Source of the DNA: Cupriavidus malaysiensis
GTDB taxonomy: Bacteria; Pseudomonadota; Gammaproteobacteria; Burkholderiales; Burkholderiaceae
Assembly (NCBI RefSeq): GCF_001854325.1
Contig: NZ_CP017754.1
Coordinates: forward strand, 992,001-1,056,000
DNA: 64,000 nt
Reading direction: 5' to 3'
This document shows, in pieces, positions 9,445 through 17,483 of the stretch (the stretch's first letter is position 1; the number at the start of each line of letters is the position of its first letter). The notes beneath the pieces are model-generated. The model was not told the origin of the DNA, made no database searches, and saw nothing but the letters and a program-made list of their open reading frames with translations. The position numbers and the translations under genes are program-made.

Positions 9445-10101
9445 TCAGCGCCGGTGGTCGAAGCGCCGCGCCAGCCGTTCGCCGCCGAACTGCACCAGCG
9501 TCACCAGCACCACCAGGATGGCGATCACGTTGAACATCACAGCGGTCTCGTAGCGCTCGTAGCCGTAGCGGATGGCAAGGTCGCCGAGGCCGCCGGCGCC
9601 GACCGCGCCCGCCATCGCCGAGGAGCCGATCATGGCGATCACGGTGACGGTGGCGCCGCCGACCAGGGCCGGCATGGCCTCGGGCAGCAGCACGTGCCGC
9701 ACGATGTGCCAGCGGCGGCAGCCCATCGCGCGCGCGGCCTCGACCAGGCCGGGATCGACCTCGTTGAGGCCCACCTGCGCGACGCGCGCGAAGAAGGGGA
9801 TCAGGTGCGCGCTCAGCGGCACCACGGCGGCCCAGGTACCCATGGTGGTGCCGACGATCAGGCGCGTGAGCGGCAGCATTGCCACCAGCAGGATGATGAA
9901 GGGGATCGAGCGGAACACATTGACCAGCACCGACAGTACGCGGTGCAGGCGCGGGCGCGGCCACAGCCCGCCCGGCGCGGACAGCGTCAGCACGATGGCC
10001 AGCGCCATGCCGCAGACGAACACCACGGCACAGGCGCTGCCGGACATCAGCAGCGTCTCGCCCAGGGCGCGCAGGTACTTGTCAGCCAGCGGCGGAAACA
10101 T
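9445..10101 (-). CDS. metI: MetI-like ABC transporter permease
   Basis: 218 residues from the ATG at 10101 ([19 protein letters not shown]), almost the same length as E. coli MetI (217). It has about five hydrophobic segments and the permease coupling motif around [20 protein letters not shown]. The segment [20 protein letters not shown] is typical of MetI. It forms the inner-membrane channel of a D/L-methionine-type importer. Its start overlaps the 3' end of metN by 20 bp, so translation is probably coupled. A longer reading frame beginning at 10293 is only the metN shadow. The substrate could be methionine or another sulfur compound. Confidence 0.9.
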   Translation of the reverse strand: MFPPLADKYLRALGETLLMSGSACAVVFVCGMALAIVLTLSAPGGLWPRPRLHRVLSVLVNVFRSIPFIILLVAMLPLTRLIVGTTMGTWAAVVPLSAHLIPFFARVAQVGLNEVDPGLVEAARAMGCRRWHIVRHVLLPEAMPALVGGATVTVIAMIGSSAMAGAVGAGGLGDLAIRYGYERYETAVMFNVIAILVVLVTLVQFGGERLARRFDHRR

Positions 10102-10999
10102 GGCGCGGAATCTCCTGGTAAAGGGCGTGTGCGCCGGCCGCGTGGCCGCTCGCCTCATCCATGGCGCCGCGCGCGGCGCCCGGGTCCGGTTCGTTGGCGG
10201 CCGGCGGCAGTGCCTGGTGCAGCGCGCGCAGCGGCCGCAGCAGCGCCAGCGTGGCGTCGGCACGCGGCGCCAGGAAGACCTGGCGCACGGCACCCTGTTC
10301 CACCACGCGGCCGTGGTCGAGCACCAGCACGCGATCGCAGGCCTGGCGGATCACCGACATATCGTGCGTGATCAGCACCACGGTCAGGCCGAAGCGCTGG
10401 TTGATGTCGCGCAGCAGCGCGAGGATCTGCTCGGTGGTCTCCGGGTCGAGCGCCGAGGTGGCTTCGTCGCACAGCAGGATCTCGGGCTGGTGCACCAGCG
10501 CGCGGGCGATGCCGACGCGCTGCTTCTGTCCACCCGAGAGCATGGCGGGATAGGCCTGTGCCTTGCCGGCGAGCCCGACCAGGTCGAGCAGCGCCATCAC
10601 GCGCGGTGCGATGTCCAACCGTGGCACGCCGGCCACGCGCAGCGGCAGCGCCACGTTCTCGAACACGGTCTTGGCCGACAGCAGGTTGAAGTGCTGGAAG
10701 ATCATGCCGACGCGGCGCCGCAGCGCCACCAGGCCGTCCTCGTCGAGCCGGCCGATGTCGGCGCCGTCTATCCGCACGTGGCCGCGGCTGGGACGCTCCA
10801 GCATATTGACCGTGCGCAGCAGCGTGGACTTGCCGGCGCCGCTGCGGCCGATGATGCCGAAGATCTCACCGCGCGCGACCTGGAACGAGACGTCGTCGAG
10901 CGCGGCCGCCGGCGCGCCGGCATAGGTCTTGCCCAGGTGTTCGAAGACGATGTGGGCCGGCGCGGAATCCGGCGGGGGCGGGGAAGGGGCGAAGGTCAC
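10082..10999 (-). CDS. metN: MetN-like ABC transporter ATPase lacking the NIL regulatory domain
   Basis: 305 residues. Walker [10 protein letters not shown] lies at 51-59, the Q-loop in [10 protein letters not shown], the ABC signature LSGGQKQR near 160, Walker [12 protein letters not shown] and the switch histidine in LITHD. These match the ATPase of the methionine uptake transporter family. E. coli MetN is 343 residues and ends in an ACT-like NIL domain that binds methionine and inhibits transport from the inside. Here the last 65 residues are Ala/Pro-rich and do not look like that domain. So either this importer escapes feedback inhibition or it serves another substrate. The gene lies between metQ (51 bp upstream) and metI (20-bp overlap). 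Confidence 0.9.
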   Translation of the reverse strand: MTFAPSPPPPDSAPAHIVFEHLGKTYAGAPAAALDDVSFQVARGEIFGIIGRSGAGKSTLLRTVNMLERPSRGHVRIDGADIGRLDEDGLVALRRRVGMIFQHFNLLSAKTVFENVALPLRVAGVPRLDIAPRVMALLDLVGLAGKAQAYPAMLSGGQKQRVGIARALVHQPEILLCDEATSALDPETTEQILALLRDINQRFGLTVVLITHDMSVIRQACDRVLVLDHGRVVEQGAVRQVFLAPRADATLALLRPLRALHQALPPAANEPDPGAARGAMDEASGHAAGAHALYQEIPRHVSAAG

Positions 11000-11050
11000 G
11001 ATGGCTCTCCTTGCTCGGGGGCCGGTGGCGGGGCGGGGGGCGCTGCGCGC

Positions 11051-11869
11051 TCAGAATGCCGGGATCACCGATCCCTGGTACTTCGACAGGATGAAGCGCC
11101 GCACCTCCTCCGACTGGTAGGCCTTGACCAGCGGCGCCACCCAGGGTGCATTGCGGTCCTGCTCGCGCACCGCGATGACGTTGACGTAGGGGTTGTGTTC
11201 CTTCCGTTCCACCGCGATGCCGTCGCGCGTGGCGATCAGGCCGGCCTGGTAGGCGAAGGTATTGACGATGGCCGCGGCGTCCACGTCGGGCAGCGAGCGC
11301 GCCAGCACCACCGAGGCGCTCTCCACCAGTTCCAGCTTGCGCGGGTTGGCGGTCACGTCGGCCAGCGTGGCGGTGCCGGTGAAGGGGTCGAAGCCCTCGC
11401 GCAGCTTGATCAGGCCGTGATCGCGCAGGATCACCAGCGCGCGCGTCTGGTTGCTCGGATCGTTGGGGATGCCGATGCGCGCCCCTGCCGGCAGTGCCTC
11501 GAGGGATTTGAACTTGCGCGAATAGAAGGCGATCGGCGAGATCAGCGTGTTGCCCACGGTGACCAGCTTGTAGCCGCGCTGCTTGATCTGGTCGCGCAGG
11601 AATGGAATGTGCTGGAAGGAATTGGCATCGAGGTCGCCGTTGTTGAGCGCTTCGTTGGGACTGGCGGTGCCGGTGATGACGATGGGCTGGACGTTCAGGC
11701 CCTGCTTCTGTGCCACCTTGGTAACCACTTCCCAGATCTCTTCGTCGACGCCGCCGCGCACGCCTACCTTGATCACCTTGTCGGCAGCGGCCGCCGGCGC
11801 GCCGCCGAGCGCGAGGGAGAAGATCGTAGCGCCGGCCAGCAGCGCGGAAAGAAGCGAGCGTCGTTTCAT
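11051..11869 (-). CDS. metQ: MetQ/NlpA-family substrate-binding protein
   Basis: 272 residues from the ATG at 11869. A signal peptide (MKRRSLLSALLAGATIFSLA, then ending in APAAAA-DK) has no lipobox cysteine, unlike E. coli MetQ, so the mature protein is probably soluble in the periplasm. The mature part has family markers: VGVRGGVDEEIW, ITGTASPNEALNNGDLDANS, the FQHIPFL block, and RIGIPNDPSNQTRAL near the middle. It delivers substrate to the MetNI complex. It is the first gene of the metQ-metN-metI operon and is divergent from the flavin monooxygenase gene at 12302. That pairing suggests an organosulfur compound rather than methionine itself; this is inference. Confidence 0.9.
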   Translation of the reverse strand: MKRRSLLSALLAGATIFSLALGGAPAAAADKVIKVGVRGGVDEEIWEVVTKVAQKQGLNVQPIVITGTASPNEALNNGDLDANSFQHIPFLRDQIKQRGYKLVTVGNTLISPIAFYSRKFKSLEALPAGARIGIPNDPSNQTRALVILRDHGLIKLREGFDPFTGTATLADVTANPRKLELVESASVVLARSLPDVDAAAIVNTFAYQAGLIATRDGIAVERKEHNPYVNVIAVREQDRNAPWVAPLVKAYQSEEVRRFILSKYQGSVIPAF

Positions 11870-12301
11870 GGGCGGGTTCACCTGGACTGGGAGGGTTTGC
11901 GGTGGAAGTCGGCCGGCACCAAGCCGGGAGACCCAGTCTAGGCAGGCACGCGGTGGCGGTCCAAGAAGGAATGCGCACTTGCAAATGCGGCGAGCGCGGC
12001 GAAGCGGCGCGCGGTGCGAGGGCGCGCCTGTGGCGATGCCGGAACCGCCGGGAGGCGGGTGGCAATACGGGCGGCCATATAGGCGGCCATACAGGCGGCC
12101 ATACCGGGCCGCCCTGCATATCCATGCGCGGATTGCTTCGTTGGCGTCGCTGGAGCGGTGCCCTAAGGTGATGGCGCGATACGGCGGACGCAGCGCGCTC
12201 CGGACCCATCCGTCCGCGGGCCGTCCGCGCCGCCGCAAGCCGATGGCGCCGGATGCGGCTGGTCCGCCCGGTGCCGGTCCTACGCTACCGGGAACCTGCC
12301 A
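11870..12301. promoter_or_regulatory. Divergent promoter region between metQ and the LLM monooxygenase gene
   Basis: 432 bp without a convincing gene. It must hold promoters for both divergent genes. The visible structure is a 12-bp tandem repeat at 12067-12102, listed separately. No SAM riboswitch-like fold, MetJ box or clear sigma-70 promoter was recognised. Confidence 0.45.
12067..12102. repeat. 12-bp tandem repeat, three units
   Basis: Three units of the form a-c/t-a/g-ggcggccat (acgggcggccat, ataggcggccat, acaggcggccat) sit in the divergent promoter region, about 200 bp from each gene start. Binding site or slippage product cannot be decided. Confidence 0.8.
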
Positions 12302-13642
12302 ATGAGCACCACGCCGCCGCGACAACTGCACCTGAACGTCAATATCCTCCACTCGGGCTTCGTGCCTTCGGCCTGGCGCCTGCCGGACAGCGATCCGGCG
12401 GCCTTCACCGACGTGCAGCACTATGTGCGCGTGGCCCGCATCGCAGAGGCCGGCAAGCTCGACGCGGTCTTCCTGGCCGACAGCGCGGCCATCATCGACC
12501 AGATCCATTTCCGGCCGATCACCGCGCTCGAGCCGACCGTGCTGCTGGCCGCCATCGCCGCCGCCACGACCCGCATCGGCCTGATCGGCACGGCCTCGAC
12601 CAGCTACAACGAGCCCTACAACATCGCGCGCCGCTTCGCCACGCTGGACCATGTCAGCGGCGGGCGCGCCGGCTGGAACGTGGTCACCACCGCCGACCTG
12701 CCGTCGGCACGCAATTTCGGCCGCGACAGCGTGCCCGACCACGCGCAGCGCTACGCGCGCGCCGACGAGTTCACCACCGTGGTCAAGGCGCTCTGGGATA
12801 GCTGGGAGGACGATGCCTTCCTCGGCGACAAGGCCGGCGGCCGCTTCGTCGATGCCGGCAAGGTGCATCCGGTGGAGCACCGCGGCGAGCACTTCGCCGT
12901 GCACGGGCCGCTCAACCTGCCGCGTTCGCCGCAGGGGTATCCGGTGCTGGTGCAGGCCGGCGGTTCGGCCGACGGGCGTGAGCTGGCCGCGCGCCATGCC
13001 GAGGCGGTGTTCTCGGCCTCGCAGTCGTTCGAGGAGGCGCTCGACTACGCGCGCGGGCTGAAGGCGCGCGCGCAGGCGCTGGGACGCGGCCCCGAGGCCG
13101 TACGCGTGCTGCCGGGGTTGACCACCATCATCGGCGCGACCGAGGCGCAGGCGCGGCGGCGCCGCGACGAGCTGGTCGATGGCATTCCCTGGGACTACAG
13201 CCTGACGCGGCTGGCCGGCACGCTCGGCATCGCGCCGGAGCGGCTCAAGCTGGACCAGGGCCTGCCTGACGACCTGCCCCTGCCGGCGGGCGGCAACGGC
13301 AATCACACCTTTTTCCGTGCCACGCTGGCGCGCGGGCGCGGCCTGACCGTGCGCCAGCTGATCCGCGAACTGGCCGGAGGCGGCGGCCATCGTGTCATCG
13401 TCGGCACGCCGGAGCAGATCGCCGACGACATCGCCCACTGGTTCCGCCACGGTGCCGCCGACGGCTTCAACCTGATGCCCGATGCGCTGCCGGACGGCCT
13501 GCAGGACTTCGTCGACGGGGTGGTGCCGATCCTGCAGCGCCGCGGCCTGTTCCGCAGCGAATACGCGGGCCACACCCTGCGCGAGCATTTCGGGCTGGCG
13601 CGCCCGCCCGGCAGGGGGGCACCGCATCGCGCCGCCGCCTAG
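12302..13642 (+). CDS. LLM-class flavin-dependent monooxygenase, NtaA/SnaA/DszA type
   Basis: 446 residues, the usual length of this branch. Recognisable blocks are NVNILHSGFVPSAWRLPD at the start, EAGKLDAVFLADS near residue 49, EPTVLLAAIAAATTRIGL near 76, TASTSYNEPYNIARRFATLD, then GGRAGWNVVTT, and YPVLVQAGGSADGRELAARH in the middle. These enzymes use FMNH2 from a separate reductase and O2 to oxidise substrates such as nitrilotriacetate, dibenzothiophene sulfone or alkyl sulfur compounds. No flavin reductase gene is adjacent. It is divergent from a methionine-type importer, which suggests a role in scavenging an organosulfur compound; the true substrate is unknown. Confidence 0.88.
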   Translation: MSTTPPRQLHLNVNILHSGFVPSAWRLPDSDPAAFTDVQHYVRVARIAEAGKLDAVFLADSAAIIDQIHFRPITALEPTVLLAAIAAATTRIGLIGTASTSYNEPYNIARRFATLDHVSGGRAGWNVVTTADLPSARNFGRDSVPDHAQRYARADEFTTVVKALWDSWEDDAFLGDKAGGRFVDAGKVHPVEHRGEHFAVHGPLNLPRSPQGYPVLVQAGGSADGRELAARHAEAVFSASQSFEEALDYARGLKARAQALGRGPEAVRVLPGLTTIIGATEAQARRRRDELVDGIPWDYSLTRLAGTLGIAPERLKLDQGLPDDLPLPAGGNGNHTFFRATLARGRGLTVRQLIRELAGGGGHRVIVGTPEQIADDIAHWFRHGAADGFNLMPDALPDGLQDFVDGVVPILQRRGLFRSEYAGHTLREHFGLARPPGRGAPHRAAA

Positions 13643-13680
13643 CGCCGCCCAGTGCCGCCCAGTGCCGCCTAGGGCCGCCG
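13631..13680. repeat. 10-bp tandem repeat spanning two convergent gene ends
   Basis: Five units of gccgcc-c/t-ag-n run from the last codons of the LLM monooxygenase gene across the 26-bp gap into the last codons of the opposing MFS gene. Both stop codons are made from repeat units (tag at 13640-13642 and, on the other strand, at 13669-13671). Confidence 0.75.
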
Positions 13681-15159
13681 TACCGGCCCGCCGCCCAGCG
13701 GCGGTGCCACTTCCTCGAGCGGCCGCCGTTCGGCATCGATGCCATGCCGCAGGGCGAACAGTCCTGCCGCCACCACCAGCGTCGCGCCGATGGCGTAGCC
13801 ACCCGCCACGGCGGCGCGGCTGCCGCTCTGGATCAGCAGGCCGAACAGCACCGGCGCGACCAGGCCGCCCGCGCCCGTACCGACGGCGTAGAACAGGGAA
13901 ATGGCCAGTGCGCGGATCTCCAGCGGGAAGATCTCGCTGGCGGTCAGGTAGGCGGAACTGGCCGCCGCCGATGCGAGGAAGAACACGGCCGCCCAGCACA
14001 GCGCCTGGGTGCGCGCATCGAGCCAGCCGGCCAGGAAGGCCCAGCCGGTCAAGGCCAGCCCGACGCCGGACATGACATAGGTGCAGGAGACCATGCGGCG
14101 GCGCCCGATCCGGTCGAAGGCGGGGCCGAGCAGCAGGGGGCCGGCGGCGTTGCCGAGCGCGAAGGGGAAGATGTAGAGGGCCGCGCGGGCATCCGGCACG
14201 CCGTAGAAGCGCACCAGCACCATGGCATAGGTGAAGAAGACGGCGTTGTAGAGGAAGGCCTGCGACACCATCAGCGACAAGGTCACGGCGCTGCGCATGC
14301 GGTAGCGTCGCATCAGCAGCCAGGCCACGTCGCCCAGTGTGGGCGGCGTGCGGCGGGCCGCGGGACGCTCTGCCGGCGCCGGCCGCGCCGGGGCTGCGGC
14401 AGCGCGTGCGGCAATGCTCTGCTCGATCTTGCGCAGGGTCGCGTCGGCTTCGTGGAGGCGTCCGTGCATGGCCAGCCAGCGCGGACTTTCCGGCACGTGG
14501 CGGCGCACCAGCAGGATGGCCACGGCCAGCGCCGCGCCCAGGCCGAAGCAGGCGCGCCACCCGCGCGCGGGGCCCAGCACGCGGGGATCCAGCAGGAACA
14601 GGCTGAGCCCGGCGCCGAGCGCGGCACCCAGCCAGAACGTCCCGTTGATGGCCAGGTTGACACGTCCGCGCACGCGCGCGGGGATCAGTTCATCGATGGC
14701 GGAATTGATGGCTGCATATTCGCCACCGATGCCCAGCCCGGTGCAGAAGCGGCAGCCTGCGAAGTAGGCGAAGCCGGGGGCGGTGGCAGTGGCAAGCGTG
14801 GCCAGCAGGTAGACCAGCAGCGTGAGCAGGAGCAGGCGCTTGCGGCCAAGATTGTCGGCGAGCCGGCCGAACACCAGGGCCCCGCCGATCGCGCCGGCAA
14901 CATAGAGCGTGCCGGCCAGCCCCACCTGGGCAGCGCTGAGCGACAGGGTATCCGGCCGCTGCAGCACGGCGCCGAGCGAGCCGGCCAGCGTGACTTCCAG
15001 TCCGTCCAGCACCCAGGCGATGCCGAGCGCACCGCATACCTGCCAATGCCAGCGCGACCAGGGCAGCCGGTCCAGCCGGGCGGGGATGTCGTGATCGAGC
15101 TTGCCGTGCCGGCTGCCTGCGGCGGTGCCGGTCTGGCGTGGGGTCGGGGCATCGGGCAT
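13669..15159 (-). CDS. MFS transporter, metabolite:H+ symporter-like
   Basis: 496 residues from the ATG at 15159; a GTG at 15204 would add 15 residues. The two six-helix halves are separated by a cytoplasmic loop of about 65 residues (Ala/Arg/Pro-rich, around APARPAPAERPAARR). MFS signatures include GRLADNLGRKRLLLL between helices 2 and 3, GIGGEYAAINSAIDELIPARVRG (in two parts) after helix 4, and DRIGRRRM in the second half. The GGEYA block resembles the sugar/organic-acid symporter branch (AAHS, MHS or SV2-like). It imports or exports a small metabolite across the inner membrane. The gene is convergent with the LLM monooxygenase and lies 114 bp downstream of the second MFS gene, so it may be a distal member of the BVMO operon. 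Confidence 0.85.
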   Translation of the reverse strand: MPDAPTPRQTGTAAGSRHGKLDHDIPARLDRLPWSRWHWQVCGALGIAWVLDGLEVTLAGSLGAVLQRPDTLSLSAAQVGLAGTLYVAGAIGGALVFGRLADNLGRKRLLLLTLLVYLLATLATATAPGFAYFAGCRFCTGLGIGGEYAAINSAIDELIPARVRGRVNLAINGTFWLGAALGAGLSLFLLDPRVLGPARGWRACFGLGAALAVAILLVRRHVPESPRWLAMHGRLHEADATLRKIEQSIAARAAAAPARPAPAERPAARRTPPTLGDVAWLLMRRYRMRSAVTLSLMVSQAFLYNAVFFTYAMVLVRFYGVPDARAALYIFPFALGNAAGPLLLGPAFDRIGRRRMVSCTYVMSGVGLALTGWAFLAGWLDARTQALCWAAVFFLASAAASSAYLTASEIFPLEIRALAISLFYAVGTGAGGLVAPVLFGLLIQSGSRAAVAGGYAIGATLVVAAGLFALRHGIDAERRPLEEVAPPLGGGPVRRP

Positions 15160-15273
15160 GGCGTCGGCGGGTTCTTGGGGCCGCGCGCGCAGCGCGCTCG
15201 CCACCAGGACAACTTACACCATCATCGGCCCGTGTGCCGCCTCCCCGCCCGGATCGCCATGCCGGATGCCGCG

Positions 15274-16695
15274 TCAACCATGCGGCGCCAGCCGCCCGCC
15301 GCCGCGCACGAAGCACATGCCGATCCATCCGCAGCTCATCAGGACCACGATGGCCCCCATGCCGGCCTGCTGCGAGTGGAAGGTCGCGGTGGCGTAGTGC
15401 ACGAGGAAGGAGCCCAGCCACATGGTGGCGGTACCCGACAGCGCGAAGATGCCGAAGAAGGCCCCGCTTTCCCCCGGCGGCGACAGCCGCAGCAGCAGGG
15501 TGCGGCTGGACGAGTAGGATGCCGTGATGAAGGCCGCGTTGGAGAAGCCGATCAGCAGGTAGAGCAGGTCCGGCCAGGTGCGGAAGAAGGGCCCGTTCCA
15601 CAGCGGCGCCGCGGTGGCGGCGTCGTAGTGCCAGAAGTAGAGGATGCGCTCGGGTGCCATGCCGATCACGCAGACCAGGCCCACCAGCGTCATCAGGACC
15701 TCGATGCGTACCGCGACCTTGGGCCCCAGCGCGGCGTCCAGGCGGCTGCCGAGGATGCCGCCGAGCGCCGCGAACACGCTCAGCAGCACGCCGTAGCTCA
15801 GCATGGTCAGCGTATGCCACTTCATCACGCCGGCGGCATAGACGCCGGAGAACAGCAGCACGGCGGTCATCGCGTCGACGTACAGCATGCGCGCCAGCAG
15901 GAAGGCGGTCATGTCGCGGTGGCCGCGCAGCTTGCCCACCATGCCCAGCAGCGTGCGCAGTCCCTCGCGCAGGGAACGCGCGATGCCGTTGCCCGTGCGC
16001 GCGGCATCCGGGGTGAAGAGGAACATGGGCAGGGCACCCAGCACGCACAGCACGCCGGCGATGGGGCCGACGATGCGCTCGGGTTCGTGCGCGGCGGGAT
16101 CCATGCCGAACAGAGGCTGCGCCGGGATCCAGCCCCAGGGCACCTTGCCGGGCAGGGCGAAGGCCCACAGCACGAACACCAGCACCAGCACGGAGACGGC
16201 GTTCGACAGCGCCAGTCCCAGGCCGGAAGCCTTGTGCGCGAGCCGGGGGCCGGCTGCCTGCGCCAGCATGGCGTTGTGCAGCACCTCGGTGTAGCCGAAC
16301 AGCACGTTGATCAAGGTGGCTGCCACCACCACGCCACCGATGCCCAGGCCGGTCAGGTCGGGGCGGGCCCACCACAGGGACATCATCAGCACCGCCATCA
16401 CCAGCGTCGACACCAGCAGCAGCGGCTTGCGCGGCCCGATGCGGTCGATCGAGGCGCCCAGCAGCGGGGCGGTCAGCGCGATGATCCAGCCGGCCCATTG
16501 GCCGTAGGTGGCCACCAGCGCCTGCCCCTTGACCGGATCGCCCACCATCACGGTGGAGAAGTAGGGCATGAACACATAGATGGTCACCAGCATGACGAAG
16601 GGATTGCGTCCGGCCTCGAACAGCGACCAGGACACCGCGCCCAGGTCGAGGCGGTCGCCGGGGACCGCCGTGGTGGTCATGGGTGTGGCGCTCAT
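15274..16695 (-). CDS. MFS transporter, UMF1/Atg22-like
   Basis: 473 residues with about twelve hydrophobic segments. The N-terminal part reads LGAVSWSLFEAGRNPFVMLV, then YVFMPYF, which is the family signature of UMF1-type (Atg22-like) permeases, followed by DRIGPRKPLLL after the second helix. The start at 16695 overlaps the stop of the SDR gene by four bases (ATGA), so it is translated by coupling as the third gene of the BVMO-SDR-MFS operon. Its position suggests it carries the substrate or product of the two oxidoreductases across the inner membrane, but the direction and substrate are not known. Confidence 0.85.
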   Translation of the reverse strand: MSATPMTTTAVPGDRLDLGAVSWSLFEAGRNPFVMLVTIYVFMPYFSTVMVGDPVKGQALVATYGQWAGWIIALTAPLLGASIDRIGPRKPLLLVSTLVMAVLMMSLWWARPDLTGLGIGGVVVAATLINVLFGYTEVLHNAMLAQAAGPRLAHKASGLGLALSNAVSVLVLVFVLWAFALPGKVPWGWIPAQPLFGMDPAAHEPERIVGPIAGVLCVLGALPMFLFTPDAARTGNGIARSLREGLRTLLGMVGKLRGHRDMTAFLLARMLYVDAMTAVLLFSGVYAAGVMKWHTLTMLSYGVLLSVFAALGGILGSRLDAALGPKVAVRIEVLMTLVGLVCVIGMAPERILYFWHYDAATAAPLWNGPFFRTWPDLLYLLIGFSNAAFITASYSSSRTLLLRLSPPGESGAFFGIFALSGTATMWLGSFLVHYATATFHSQQAGMGAIVVLMSCGWIGMCFVRGGGRLAPHG

Positions 16696-17483
16696 GGTGC
16701 GAATCCTTTGCGTTCGGCCAGCAGGCGCTTGCGTTCGTCGCGCGCGCGCTCGGGTTCGGCGGTGACCTGCACGTCGAATGCCGCCAGCTCGGGCGGCACG
16801 TACCAGTGCAGCTTGTCCTCGTGATAGGCGGCCCACACGGCCTCGGCCACGGCGACCGGCGGCAGCAGCCGCCACATGCCTTCCGTCGCCGCTCCCGCCC
16901 GCACGCGTTCGGGCAGGATGGGCGTGTCGATCAGCCCCGGCAGCACGTCGGCGGCACGGATGCCATGGCGCGACAGTTCGACCGAGAGGGCCTCGGTGAA
17001 GCCCTTGACCGCATGCTTGGTGGCCGAATAGACGGCAATGCCGGCGGCGCCGAAGATCGCCGAGGCCGACGAGGTGCTGAAGCACAGCGCGTTCGGCGTG
17101 GCCTTCAGCAAGGGCATGGCGGCGTGGATGCCGCCGAGCACGCCCAGCAGGTTGACGCTGACGATACGCTCGATGGTCTCCCACGGCTGCTCGTCGAAGT
17201 AGCCGCCGGCGCCGATGCCGGCATTGTTGAAGAGCAGGTCCATGCGTCCGCCGCTGGCGGCACCGAAGCGCTCGATGGCGGCGAGATAGGCGGCGCGGTC
17301 GCTCACGTCGAGCGGCGCGAACAGGCCGGCATCGGGGCCCAGTTCGTTCGCCAGGGAGTCGAGCCCGGCCGCATCGATGTCGTAGGCGCCGACGAACCAG
17401 CCGCGCGCGGCGAACAGGCGGGCCGTCTCGCGGCCCATGCCGGAGGCGGCCCCGGTGATGAAGATGGCGCGGCGGGTGCTCAT
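16692..17483 (-). CDS. Short-chain dehydrogenase/reductase
   Basis: 263 residues, a classical SDR. The cofactor motif TGAASGMG lies at 10-17, the structural NNAG at 86-89 and the catalytic residues Ser139, Tyr152 and Lys156 (YSATK). A D-I-D sequence after the second strand (YDIDAAG) favours NAD(H) over NADP(H). The start at 17483 overlaps the monooxygenase stop by four bases (ATGA), and its own stop overlaps the MFS start the same way. In such operons an SDR commonly oxidises an alcohol to the ketone that a Baeyer-Villiger monooxygenase then converts to an ester or lactone. That order of reactions is inference. Confidence 0.92.
   Translation of the reverse strand: MSTRRAIFITGAASGMGRETARLFAARGWFVGAYDIDAAGLDSLANELGPDAGLFAPLDVSDRAAYLAAIERFGAASGGRMDLLFNNAGIGAGGYFDEQPWETIERIVSVNLLGVLGGIHAAMPLLKATPNALCFSTSSASAIFGAAGIAVYSATKHAVKGFTEALSVELSRHGIRAADVLPGLIDTPILPERVRAGAATEGMWRLLPPVAVAEAVWAAYHEDKLHWYVPPELAAFDVQVTAEPERARDERKRLLAERKGFAP

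Noticed and set aside
11051..14560. Minus-strand frame of 1,169 codons running through the LLM monooxygenase gene into metQ
   Set aside because: Only the last 272 codons (MetQ with its own signal peptide) are real; the rest is antisense to the monooxygenase and has no family features.
13744..16824. Plus-strand frame of about 1,000 codons opposite the two MFS genes
   Set aside because: Composition (His/Gln/Gly/Arg-rich, no hydrophobic segments or motifs) is that of an antisense shadow; both MFS genes on the minus strand are convincing.
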